From: an uncultured Pseudomonadota bacterium
GTDB taxonomy: Bacteria; Pseudomonadota; Gammaproteobacteria; Burkholderiales; Burkholderiaceae
NCBI GenBank assembly: GCA_946480245.1
Contig: CAMLIZ010000067.1
Span: 1 to 22,528 of the forward strand
Reading direction: 5' to 3'
DNA: 22,528 nt
Shown one piece after another: positions 1 through 8,902 of the stretch. How positions within the stretch are numbered: position 1 is the first letter of the stretch; each line of letters starts with the position of its first letter. The notes below the pieces were generated by a model. It searched no databases. It saw only the letters and a program-made list of their open reading frames with translations, and was not told where the DNA came from. Position numbers and translations under genes: made by a program.

Positions 1-1094
<1,094 letters not shown>

Positions 1095-1101
1095 CGCGCA
1101 C

Positions 1102-1557
1102 TCAACGCGACGACACCAGCGGGCTCGTCCAGCGCAGCACCTGCGGCCCGCTGCCCACCTCCACGCCGCGCCGCTCCGTATGGCCGTGAAAGTCGGCCTC
1201 CACGGTGTAGCGGCCGGGCGGCAGCTTCACCATCAGCATCGGTCCCGCATGCGGCACGGCCACCACCTGGCCGCTGGCGTTGCGTACGCGCACCTGGTCG
1301 GCCATGCCATAGGCGCCGGCCCTGCCGCTGAACACGATCTGCAGCGGAAACTCGTCGCGCAATGCGAGCATCGCGTCGCGCTCCTGCGATCCGGTGCCGC
1401 CGTTGAGGAACTGCACACCGGACGATCGCTGCACGCGCAGTGCGGGCGTCGCCGTCACGGCATCCACGTCGGAGCTGGGTGCCTGCGCCATCAGGGTGGT
1501 GGCCGCCACCAGGCTGAGCGCGAACGTGATGGCGGAGGGCGTGTGTCGCATGATCAT
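1102..1557 (-). CDS. small secreted protein of unknown function with a carboxypeptidase-regulatory-like beta fold
   Basis: The 151-residue product begins MIMRHTPSAITF followed by a hydrophobic run and Ala-rich cleavage region near LMAQA, which reads as a Sec signal peptide, so a periplasmic or exported location is likely. The mature part contains DEFPLQIVFSG, VRVRNASGQVV and a PPGRYTVEADFHG segment, a pattern seen in small carboxypeptidase-regulatory-like or Ig-like beta-sandwich domains; no catalytic residues are evident. The start is chosen at 1557 because a GAGGAG Shine-Dalgarno (1565-1570) lies 7 bases upstream; the second ATG at 1551 would be 13 bases away. The gene is convergent with mmsA and divergent from the cyanophycinase gene across 123 bases. 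I do not recognise a specific function. Confidence 0.75.
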   Translation of the reverse strand: MIMRHTPSAITFALSLVAATTLMAQAPSSDVDAVTATPALRVQRSSGVQFLNGGTGSQERDAMLALRDEFPLQIVFSGRAGAYGMADQVRVRNASGQVVAVPHAGPMLMVKLPPGRYTVEADFHGHTERRGVEVGSGPQVLRWTSPLVSSR

Positions 1558-1564
1558 GGCGGGG

Positions 1565-1570
1565 CTCCTC
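1565..1570 (-). promoter_or_regulatory. ribosome binding site deciding the start of the secreted protein
   Basis: GAGGAG on the reverse strand lies 7 bases before the ATG at 1557 and 13 before the alternative ATG at 1551, so it supports the upstream start. Confidence 0.6.
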
Positions 1571-1680
1571 GATGCATGGCCTTCAGGTTAAGGATGCCGT
1601 CGCGCCGCGTCTGTCGGCTCGCCCAGGCTTGCGCCGTGGGCGGCCGCTGACGCGTGTAGGGAAGCGCTGGCAGCGGCGGC

Positions 1681-2622
1681 ATGAGGATTGCCTTCCCACG
1701 GGCACCGACCAACGCACCCCCGATGCCTGCGTCCACCGTCGCTCCGCCCGCTGTCACTGCCGAAGCTCCGCCCGGCCACCTGGTGATCATCGGCGGCGGC
1801 GAGGACCGGTCGAAGGACATGCGTGTGCTGCGCCGCTTCGTCGAGCTCACGCACGCCGCGCAGCCACAGATCGTGGTGCTTACCGCGGCCAGCCGGGAGC
1901 AGGAGGCGGTGGCCCAGGTGTACACGCACGCGTTCGGCGTACTCGGCGCGCGGCCCACCGTGTTTGCGATGCACACGCGGCGCGACGCGGCCGAGGCGCA
2001 GGTGGTGGAGCACATCCTGCAGGCCGACGGCGTGTTCATGAGTGGCGGCGACCAGCGCAAGCTGCTGTCGATCATCGGCGGCACGCGCACCTCGGCGGCG
2101 ATGCACCGCATCTACCGCGAGCGCGGCGCCTGCATCGCCGGCACCAGCGCGGGTGCGTCGGCGATGTCGGAACACATGCTGGCCGAGGGCTGGGTGAATC
2201 CGCATCCGGCCAAGGGCGCAGTGGATCTGGCGGCGGGGCTGGGCTTTCTGCCGCGCGCCATCGTCGACCAGCATTTCTCCGAACGGCAACGCCTGGGCCG
2301 CCTGCTCACCGTGGTGGCGCAGAACCCGTACCTGCTCGGCGTGGGCATCGATGAGGACACCGCGCTGGTGATCGAGCGCGGCCTCGGCCTGGAGGTGGTG
2401 GGCCAGGGCGCTGTCACGCTGGTGGACGGCCGCGAGATGCAGAGCGACTTCCTCGAGCTGTACGACCGCGATTTGATCGAGATGCACAACGTGCGCCTGC
2501 ACCTGCTGCCCGATGGCGCGCGGCACGGCATGCAGGAGGGAGCCGCGCCCGACTCCAGTCCGGCGCCGTTGCCCTTGCGCGAGGCGGTGGCCATCTTGTG
2601 CAGCGGCGAGTACCCGGCCTGA
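1681..2622 (+). CDS. cphB: cyanophycinase (peptidase S51 family)
   Basis: Cyanophycinase is a serine exopeptidase that releases beta-Asp-Arg dipeptides from the storage polymer cyanophycin (multi-L-arginyl-poly-aspartate). The 313-residue protein has the S51 hallmarks: GHLVIIGGGED (32-42), FMSGGDQ (119-125), the nucleophile elbow GTSAGA with Ser156, DQHFSER (196-202) and GIDEDTAL (222-229). The length suits a cytoplasmic bacterial enzyme; the first 30 residues are Pro/Ala-rich and lie before the fold, and there is no convincing Shine-Dalgarno, so translation may instead begin at the ATG at 1723 (Met15). No cyanophycin synthetase or isoaspartyl dipeptidase lies in the window. The SDR gene starts 22 bases after its stop. 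Family assignment is strong; substrate is inferred. Confidence 0.93.
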   Translation: MRIAFPRAPTNAPPMPASTVAPPAVTAEAPPGHLVIIGGGEDRSKDMRVLRRFVELTHAAQPQIVVLTAASREQEAVAQVYTHAFGVLGARPTVFAMHTRRDAAEAQVVEHILQADGVFMSGGDQRKLLSIIGGTRTSAAMHRIYRERGACIAGTSAGASAMSEHMLAEGWVNPHPAKGAVDLAAGLGFLPRAIVDQHFSERQRLGRLLTVVAQNPYLLGVGIDEDTALVIERGLGLEVVGQGAVTLVDGREMQSDFLELYDRDLIEMHNVRLHLLPDGARHGMQEGAAPDSSPAPLPLREAVAILCSGEYPA

Positions 2623-2631
2623 GGGGCCGCC

Positions 2632-2637
2632 TATCAT
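2632..2637 (+). promoter_or_regulatory. possible -10 element for a leaderless SDR transcript
   Basis: TATCAT sits 7 bases before the ATG at 2645, which would put the transcription start at or next to the start codon. No good -35 is visible at the usual spacing, and no Shine-Dalgarno stands at a workable distance (GAGGGG at 2621-2626 is 18 bases away). Confidence 0.35.
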
Positions 2638-2644
2638 CGGCTGC

Positions 2645-3424
2645 ATGAACGCACCGGATGCGAACGCTCGGTCGCTGCTGATCACGGGTGCCAGCCGCGG
2701 CATCGGCGCAGCCACCGCCCGGCTGGCCGCGCAGCGCGGCTGGGACGTGGCGATCAACTTCGCGCGCGACGAGGCCGCCGCGCAGGCCGTGGCCGCCGAC
2801 GTGCGCGCACTCGGCCGCTGCGCGCTGGTGCTGCAGGCCGACGTGGCCGACGACGCGCAGGTGCAGGCGATGTTCGCGGCGCTCGACGAGGCGCAGCGCA
2901 GCGGCGCCATCGGCCGCCTCGCCGGCCTGGTGAACAACGCCGGCGTGGTGGACGTGGCCGAGCGCGTCGACGCGATGGCGCCCGAGCGCCTGCAGCGCAT
3001 GTTCGGCATCAACGTGCTGGGCAGCTTCTATTGCGCGCGCGAGGCCGTGCGCCGCATGAGCCGCGCGCACGGCGGCCAGGGCGGCAGCATCGTGAACCTG
3101 TCGTCGGTGGCGGCGCGCCTGGGCAGCGCGGGGCAGTATGTGGACTACGCGGCGGCCAAGGCGGCGATCGACACCTTCACGCTCGGGCTGGCGCATGAGG
3201 TCGCGCGCGAAGGCGTGCGCGTGAACGCGGTGCGCCCGGGCATCACCGACACGGAGATCCATGCGGCCGGTGGCCAGCCCGATCGCGCGTGGCAACTGGC
3301 CGACCGCATCCCGATGGGGCGGCCCGGTACGGCCGAGGAGATCGCCCACGCCATCGTGTGGCTGCTGTCGGACGAAGCCAGCTACTGCACCGGCAGCGTG
3401 CTCGACGTGGGCGGCGGCCGCTGA
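2645..3424 (+). CDS. SDR family NAD(P)-dependent oxidoreductase
   Basis: A classical short-chain dehydrogenase/reductase of 259 residues, cytoplasmic. The nucleotide-binding motif TGASRGIG spans 14-21, NNAG 97-100, the structural Asn is N123 in GINVLG, and the catalytic Ser154, Tyr168 and Lys172 lie in NLSSVAARLG and YVDYAAAK. The end YCTGSVLDVGGGR is typical of the FabG/glucose-dehydrogenase-like branch. The residue after the second strand is Asn rather than a clear acidic residue (AINFARDE), and the Arg that follows suggests NADP(H), which is an inference. The open frame runs further upstream to 2513 but that part overlaps the cyanophycinase gene and lacks homology, so ATG 2645 is chosen. 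The real substrate cannot be read from sequence. Confidence 0.93.
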   Translation: MNAPDANARSLLITGASRGIGAATARLAAQRGWDVAINFARDEAAAQAVAADVRALGRCALVLQADVADDAQVQAMFAALDEAQRSGAIGRLAGLVNNAGVVDVAERVDAMAPERLQRMFGINVLGSFYCAREAVRRMSRAHGGQGGSIVNLSSVAARLGSAGQYVDYAAAKAAIDTFTLGLAHEVAREGVRVNAVRPGITDTEIHAAGGQPDRAWQLADRIPMGRPGTAEEIAHAIVWLLSDEASYCTGSVLDVGGGR

Positions 3425-3521
3425 CAGCGCGTGAGCTTCGGCCTACGACAAGTCGCGCTGGTCGAGAAGCGTGTAAAAGCCGATTGGGAACAGGCCTTGC
3501 CTTTGAGCGGAACAAGGCTGC

Positions 3522-3527
3522 AGGGGA
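3522..3527 (+). promoter_or_regulatory. ribosome binding site of the hemolysin III gene
   Basis: AGGGGA lies 7 bases before ATG 3535 and decides this start over the much longer upstream open frame that overlaps the SDR gene. Confidence 0.65.
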
Positions 3528-3534
3528 GTACGAG

Positions 3535-4212
3535 ATGAATGCCAGGGCCGTTCAACTGAAGCAGTGGCTCACCGAGCAACGCCCACAGACGGTGGGCGAA
3601 GAGATCGCCAACAGCGTGAGCCACGGCGTGGGCTTCCTGCTCGCGGTGGCCGCGCTGCCCCTGCTGCTGAAGGCCTGCGCGGCCCAGCGCGCGCAGCCGC
3701 TGGACTACGTGGCCGTGTGCTTGTTCGCGGTCACGATGATGCTGCTGTATCTCGTGTCGGCCGTCTATCACGCATTGCCGATGGGTCGCATCAAGGCGGT
3801 GTTCAACCGCTTCGACCATGCGGCGATCTACCTGTTCATCGCCGGCAGCTACACGCCGTTCGCGCTCGGCGCCTTGCGCGGGGGCCTCGGCTGGACGCTG
3901 TTCGGCATCGTGTGGGGGCTGGCCACCTTGGGCGCCTTCGCCAAGCTGGCCAACCGGCTGTCGCATCCGCTGGTGTCCACCGGGCTGTACATCGCGATGG
4001 GTTGGCTGGCGGTATTTGCCGCGGGGCCGCTGCTGGCGCACATCGCGCCCCAAGGGCTCACGCTGCTGCTGGCCGGCGGCGTGGCCTACACGCTGGGGGC
4101 GGTGGTGTTCCTGTTCGACTCGCGGGTGCGCTATGCGCACTTCGTATGGCACCTGTTCGTGATCGCCGGCAGCGCCTGCCACTTCTTCGCGGCGCTGTGG
4201 CACGCGCGCTGA
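3535..4212 (+). CDS. hemolysin III family (PAQR/YqfA-type) membrane protein
   Basis: A 225-residue integral inner-membrane protein with about seven hydrophobic segments. Family motifs are EEIANSVSHGVG (22-33), SAVYH (75-79), NRFDHAAIYLFIAGSYTPF (91-109) and the C-terminal HFVWHLFVIAGS (202-213). The predicted metal-site residues of the PAQR/HlyIII superfamily are all present: S75, H79, D94, H202 and H206. Family members are linked to membrane homeostasis, and the superfamily is discussed as zinc-dependent hydrolases; despite the name, haemolytic activity should not be assumed. Its stop codon is one base from the stop of the convergent CHAT gene, so the two transcripts must overlap at their 3' ends unless termination occurs inside a gene. 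Confidence 0.93.
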   Translation: MNARAVQLKQWLTEQRPQTVGEEIANSVSHGVGFLLAVAALPLLLKACAAQRAQPLDYVAVCLFAVTMMLLYLVSAVYHALPMGRIKAVFNRFDHAAIYLFIAGSYTPFALGALRGGLGWTLFGIVWGLATLGAFAKLANRLSHPLVSTGLYIAMGWLAVFAAGPLLAHIAPQGLTLLLAGGVAYTLGAVVFLFDSRVRYAHFVWHLFVIAGSACHFFAALWHAR

Positions 4213-4213
4213 T

Positions 4214-7200
4214 CTAGAGCGCTTTCAGGTGGTCGAGCGCGGCCATCGACGCGCTGCGGTCCTGCGCGCTCACGGCCGCTTGCAGCCAGCGCCTGGCGTC
4301 GGCCGGCTCGCCCACGGCAAGGTAGGCCACGCCAAAGGCCTCGGCCACCGCGCCGATCGTGCCCCAGCGCTTGGCGTGCGCGTTTTCCAGCGCACGCAAC
4401 TCGTCGCGCGCGGCCTTGAGGTCGGCGCCGTCGAAGCCGGCCTGCACCGCTAGCGTCTCGAGCGCGAGCGCGAGTGCCGGTGCGCTGACGATCGGTGCCT
4501 TGTAGGCGGCGGCCAGCGGCAGCAAGTCGGCGGCAGGCTCGGTGAGTTGCCAGTCGGGATCGCCATAGCACTGGTATGCCGCCCACGTGATGCTGTGTGG
4601 ATGCGTGGCCCAGGCGGCTTCGCGCGCCAGCGCCGCCGCATCGGCAAAGCGTCGGCCGCGCTGCAGTTCCTGGTAGAAGCGGGTGGCGAACAGCTGCGCC
4701 GGGTCGTCGTCCACCGCCCAGCCGGCTGCCACCACGCAGCGCACGCCGATGCGGATCAGCTGCTCCGCCACATTGGCCGCGAACTCGGTGCGCCGGCGTG
4801 CCAGCCCTGCGCCCGCGCTGCCGGTGGGCTCGATCTTGCCGAGGTAGCAGCAGTTGACGAACACCAGCTCGGGCACGCGCTGCATGTTCTCGATCTCGCG
4901 CGGGCCGAGCACCGCGCCGCTGGACAGCACCACGCCGCCGCTGCCCTGCGGCGTGTACACGCCGTGGCCGGCCACGTGCACCACGCGGTAGGGCGCGCCC
5001 AGTAGCGCGTCGATGATGGCCAGCGCATTGGCGCCCAGCAGCGCCGGAACGCCCAGCACCGCGGCCACGGCCAGCGCCTCGGCGCGCGCACCGGGCAGCG
5101 GCGGGTAGTTCGGGTCGTCGATCGCGGGTTCGCCGATCACCAGCCGGCCGCCATCGCGGCCCGCGTCGAGCGGCTGTTCGCGAAACACCTGCGTGCGCAG
5201 CTTGCGCAGCAGTTTGCAGCGCACGGCCCACGGCGGCGTGCCGGGCAGCAGCGCGTCGCCTTCGTTGCGTGCGTCGAGCAGCTCCCAGGGGATGGCGGCG
5301 GTGTGCTCGTCGAGCTCGAGCACGGTCTCGCGGCTGCCCACCAGGAACGGCTGCAGCGCGCGCGGCACCAGCAGCTGGAACAGCGCACTGCCCAGCTCGG
5401 GCCGCGGCGTGCGCTCGTCGGCGGCCGCGGCCACCAGCTCGTGCACCAGCGTGGCCTGCGTGGCCTGGCCGCGCACCTCGCTGCGCGCGCGCCGCGTGTC
5501 CAGCGTGTACTCGATCAGCGTGGTGCCGCCCGCCTGGGGCCGGCCGACAGCGATGACGAAGTCGTAGTGCACGCCTCGGTAGCCGGTGTCCAGTGGGCGG
5601 CGCAGCGCGCCGGTGCCGGGCTCGATGGCATCGGCCAGCTGCAGCGCGGCCGGCGCCGCGTCACGCAGCACGTCGAGCGCGATCCAGGCTTCGGTCGCGC
5701 GGTCGAGGTACAGCTCCACCAGCACCAGGCGCTGCACCAGCGGCCAGCCGCTGGCCTGCAGGTGCGCATTGGCCTCGCGCACGCCCTGCGCGATGGCCTG
5801 CGCCGCATTGCCCGCGCTGATGCCGCTGCCGCCGCTGCCCATCAGCGTGGCGGCCAGCGTGAAGCCGGTGTGGCCCGCGCGCTCGGCCTGGCGCTGTGCA
5901 TAGGCGATCGCCCCCTGGCGCGCCGCGCTCTGCAGGTCGCCCAGGCTCAGCTTGCCCTCCTCGCCCAGGCCCACCACGATGGCCGCGGCCAGGCCATCGG
6001 CCGCGGCGCCGGCACCGGGCATGAAGACCTGCGGCGTGCCCGTCTCGGTGGGGTAGAGGCCGGCATGCAAGGCCTGCTGCAGCGCGCCGCCGAGTCGCCG
6101 GTCCACCACGGCCTCGGTGCCGGTCAGGCGCGACGCGCGGTAATGCCCGAGCAGCAGCGGCTCGCGCACGGTGCGCAGGTCGGCATTGCGCACCAGCAGC
6201 GCGAGGGCGGGCAGTGGCAGCGGCGCCGGCGGTGTGGGGCCCTGGGCCGGTGTGTTGAACAAGGCCTCGAGGCTGGGTGCCGGCGCCTCCTGGCCGAAAT
6301 GCCCGCTGCGCGACGGGCGGCTGGCGCTGCGCTGCGGCGGCGCACCGGGCGCCCGCGCTGCGCGCAGCGGCGCGATGGCCATCGGCAGTGCCGGCAGCAG
6401 GGTGGTGCGGCCGGTGCGCAGCAGCTCCTCGTAGGCCGCAAACGCCTCGGCGGTTGCCGGCAGCTGCGCATGGGGCGCGTCGACGCTCCACGTGGCCACG
6501 CCGGGCAGCCTGGCGCTGTCGATCGTCACGCGGCCGTCGCCGCCGTGCTCGGCATTGAGGTATTCCACGCCGGTGTCGGCGTCGACGCGAAAGCCGTCGG
6601 GCGTGAAGCGGTCGTGGCCGACGACGAGCAGCAGCTTGTCGGCCGGCAAGGCCTGCGCGGCAAGGCGGCGCTGCAGCGCGACCGCCCCGTCGAGCAAGGG
6701 CTGCGGGGGCACGCCCCAGCGGTAGGGGTTGAGCTGGCGCTCGTCCTGGTGCCAGGTGTTGTAGCGGCGCACGATCGCCAAGTCGTCGTCGGCCAGGCGC
6801 TGCCAGGTGGCTTGCTGCGCCAGCCCGGTCGCGTTGTCGAGCAGGCCCGCCTGCAGCTGGATCAGCCCCGGCATCTCGGCCAGGATCTGGCGCCCGCGAT
6901 GGTCCTGCAGCAGCGCACCCACTGCGAGCACGGCGTCGGTGAACACGTCGTCGCCGCTCAGCGCCTGCATCGGCGCCCAGGAGCCGGCGTTCGGCGTGCC
7001 CAGCATCAGCAAGCGCGCGTCGGGGTGGGCGATCAGGCGCTGCCAGGTGGCCGGCGCTTCGAGCGCCAGCGTGCGCGCGAGCAGCCCGCCCATCGAATGC
7101 GCCAGCAGGCGCACCGGCTGGCCGCTGGCGGCACGTGCGTCGAGGGCCGCGTCGATCGCCTGCGCCAGGCGCTGCGCCTCGCTTTGCAGCGGTGCGCGCC

Positions 7201-8902
7201 AGTCGAAGCCGAAGGCCAGCACCTCATGCGTGGCCGAGAGATGGGCGATCAGCGCGTCGTAGCTCATGCCCAGCGGCGCCTCGGGCGCCACGCCGGGCGC
7301 GCCCCAGGCCAGCTGCGGCAGGCCGTTGACCAGGCGCCAGCTGATCCAAACCGTGCGGCCGTCGACCGCCAGCGTGGTGCCGAGCAGGCCGGGCAGCAGA
7401 AGCACGCAGGGCCGCTCGGGTTGCGACGCCGGTGCACGCAGCAGCCCGCGTGCACCGGAGGCGTCGGCGCCGCTCCACGACAAGGGGCCAATCGCGGCAA
7501 AGCCGGCCGGCGCATCCTGCTGCAACCCGTCCAGCACGGCCTGCGCGGTGCGCTCGTTGCTGAAGTAATGGAAGTGGTTCACCGCGCCGCCTCGGTCCAG
7601 CAGGTACAGCGGCGCATCGTCGGACGCCCGCGGCGTGCCGCCGTACATCGAGCGCGTCTGCACGACGAGGTCGTTGTCGGTCCAGTAGAACGCGTCGGCC
7701 AGCAGCGTCTTCAGCCAGCTGGTGAGCGAATCGCCCTGCATGTCGCCGGCGATCACGCGCAGCCCGCCGGGCAGTGGCACGGCGGCTTCGTTGAGCCACG
7801 CCACCAGCGGGCTGCCGGGCATCATGGCTTCGAGGCCGGGCAGCTCGGCAGGGTCGGCGCGGCGCCGCGCCACCTCGTGCAGAAAGGCGATCAGCTCGGG
7901 CAGTACCGGCATGCCCGAGCCGGCCAGCAGCCACTGGATCACCGACAGGTAGGCGTCGAGCCGGCGCGACGCCAGCAAGGTGCCGCGCGCCGGGCAGGCC
8001 ACACGCACGATGCGCTCGACGCGGATGGCGCGGCCCTGCAGCTGCCGCCTCAAGGCGCGCAGCTCGTCGGCATGGTGTGCGTAGTCGCCGCGGAAGTGCC
8101 GCGCGAGCGTGGCCTCGTCGAAGCCGCTGTCGGCGCAGGCGCGCGCCAGCACCTCGGCCACCAGGCCACCGCGTGAATGCGTCACCAGGTGCAGGCGCGC
8201 GCCGTCGGGCAGCGCCTGCGCCAGCGTCAGCGCGTTGGCGATCGGGCTCACGCCGAGGGTGGGATGGTCCAGCGCGTACACCGCGCCGGCATAGCGGTCG
8301 AACAGCTGGCGCACGTGCTGCGGATGCTGCAGCCACAGGGGGCCGAAGGTGCTGTGCGTGTCCACGAAGGTGCCGTGCACCAGCACCAGCTGCGGTGCGT
8401 CGCGCGGCGGCAAGGTGGCCAGCGGCGTGGCGGAGTTCAACTGCGCCAAGGCGTCGGCCTGCAGCGCGTACACGCCGGCATGCACGCGGCCGTCGAGGTG
8501 CTGTGTCACTGCGGCGGTGGCCAGCGTGGCCGCGTGGTCGAGCGGCTTCACGCCGATCACCTGCAGCGACTGCAGCACCACGCTGCCGAGCCAGCCGCGC
8601 TGGGTGCCGCGGGCGGGCGTGGCCGATTCGAGCCCGCTCCACCCCAGCTGCGCCGGCACCTGCAGTGCCTTGCCGCGCGCCGGGGCAGCGCCGTGCTGCG
8701 CGGCGATCAGGTCGGCCGCGCTCTGCGGATGCAGCAGTAGGCGCGGGCCGTTCTCGATCTGCAGCGCCACCACCGATTCACCGGGCTGCGCCTGCAGCGT
8801 GTGCACGGCACCGGCCGCGCGCTGCGCGCTCAGCTGCACCACGTCGCCCTGCACCTGCCCCGCTACCGCGAAGCGCACCGGTGCGGCGCGGCGCGTGGCC
8901 AT
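4214..8902 (-). CDS. giant multidomain protein: two alpha/beta hydrolases, M17-N-like domain and CHAT protease
   Basis: A 1562-residue protein without a signal peptide. In order: a beta-rich N-terminal part (1-165); hydrolase 1 (about 165-455) with LVLVHGTF (172-179), elbow THSRGG with Ser243, likely Asp411 and His443/445; hydrolase 2 (about 495-830), LCAT-lipase-like, with LLLPGLLGTTL, GFDWR, elbow AHSMGG with Ser603, GTPNAGSW, likely Asp789 and His811; a Pro/Ala-rich linker (about 835-897); a domain resembling the N-terminal domain of M17 leucyl aminopeptidases (about 900-1015, VDRRLGGAL and VVGLGEEGKLS); a CHAT caspase-like domain (about 1165-1456) with IPWELLD, His1313 in AGHG, Cys1352 in FVNCCYLG and the closing YGDPDWQL; and a helical, possibly TPR-like tail. 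All three catalytic centres look intact. The ATG overlaps the rlpA stop (TGATG), so coupled translation is likely. The domain calls are by eye; the biological role is unknown, with a defence, cell-death or lipid-acting effector role plausible. Confidence 0.88.
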   Translation of the reverse strand: MATRRAAPVRFAVAGQVQGDVVQLSAQRAAGAVHTLQAQPGESVVALQIENGPRLLLHPQSAADLIAAQHGAAPARGKALQVPAQLGWSGLESATPARGTQRGWLGSVVLQSLQVIGVKPLDHAATLATAAVTQHLDGRVHAGVYALQADALAQLNSATPLATLPPRDAPQLVLVHGTFVDTHSTFGPLWLQHPQHVRQLFDRYAGAVYALDHPTLGVSPIANALTLAQALPDGARLHLVTHSRGGLVAEVLARACADSGFDEATLARHFRGDYAHHADELRALRRQLQGRAIRVERIVRVACPARGTLLASRRLDAYLSVIQWLLAGSGMPVLPELIAFLHEVARRRADPAELPGLEAMMPGSPLVAWLNEAAVPLPGGLRVIAGDMQGDSLTSWLKTLLADAFYWTDNDLVVQTRSMYGGTPRASDDAPLYLLDRGGAVNHFHYFSNERTAQAVLDGLQQDAPAGFAAIGPLSWSGADASGARGLLRAPASQPERPCVLLLPGLLGTTLAVDGRTVWISWRLVNGLPQLAWGAPGVAPEAPLGMSYDALIAHLSATHEVLAFGFDWRAPLQSEAQRLAQAIDAALDARAASGQPVRLLAHSMGGLLARTLALEAPATWQRLIAHPDARLLMLGTPNAGSWAPMQALSGDDVFTDAVLAVGALLQDHRGRQILAEMPGLIQLQAGLLDNATGLAQQATWQRLADDDLAIVRRYNTWHQDERQLNPYRWGVPPQPLLDGAVALQRRLAAQALPADKLLLVVGHDRFTPDGFRVDADTGVEYLNAEHGGDGRVTIDSARLPGVATWSVDAPHAQLPATAEAFAAYEELLRTGRTTLLPALPMAIAPLRAARAPGAPPQRSASRPSRSGHFGQEAPAPSLEALFNTPAQGPTPPAPLPLPALALLVRNADLRTVREPLLLGHYRASRLTGTEAVVDRRLGGALQQALHAGLYPTETGTPQVFMPGAGAAADGLAAAIVVGLGEEGKLSLGDLQSAARQGAIAYAQRQAERAGHTGFTLAATLMGSGGSGISAGNAAQAIAQGVREANAHLQASGWPLVQRLVLVELYLDRATEAWIALDVLRDAAPAALQLADAIEPGTGALRRPLDTGYRGVHYDFVIAVGRPQAGGTTLIEYTLDTRRARSEVRGQATQATLVHELVAAAADERTPRPELGSALFQLLVPRALQPFLVGSRETVLELDEHTAAIPWELLDARNEGDALLPGTPPWAVRCKLLRKLRTQVFREQPLDAGRDGGRLVIGEPAIDDPNYPPLPGARAEALAVAAVLGVPALLGANALAIIDALLGAPYRVVHVAGHGVYTPQGSGGVVLSSGAVLGPREIENMQRVPELVFVNCCYLGKIEPTGSAGAGLARRRTEFAANVAEQLIRIGVRCVVAAGWAVDDDPAQLFATRFYQELQRGRRFADAAALAREAAWATHPHSITWAAYQCYGDPDWQLTEPAADLLPLAAAYKAPIVSAPALALALETLAVQAGFDGADLKAARDELRALENAHAKRWGTIGAVAEAFGVAYLAVGEPADARRWLQAAVSAQDRSASMAALDHLKAL

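Noticed and set aside
3494..3518. Inverted repeat GCCTTG/CAAGGC before the hemolysin III gene
   Set aside because: Arms are only six bases with a 13-base loop; too weak to call a regulatory element.
5303..8176. A 957-codon open frame on the forward strand opposite the CHAT gene
   Set aside because: It is low-complexity, His/Arg/Gly/Ala-rich, matches no family and lies fully antisense to a gene with clear domains; long antisense frames are expected at this GC content.
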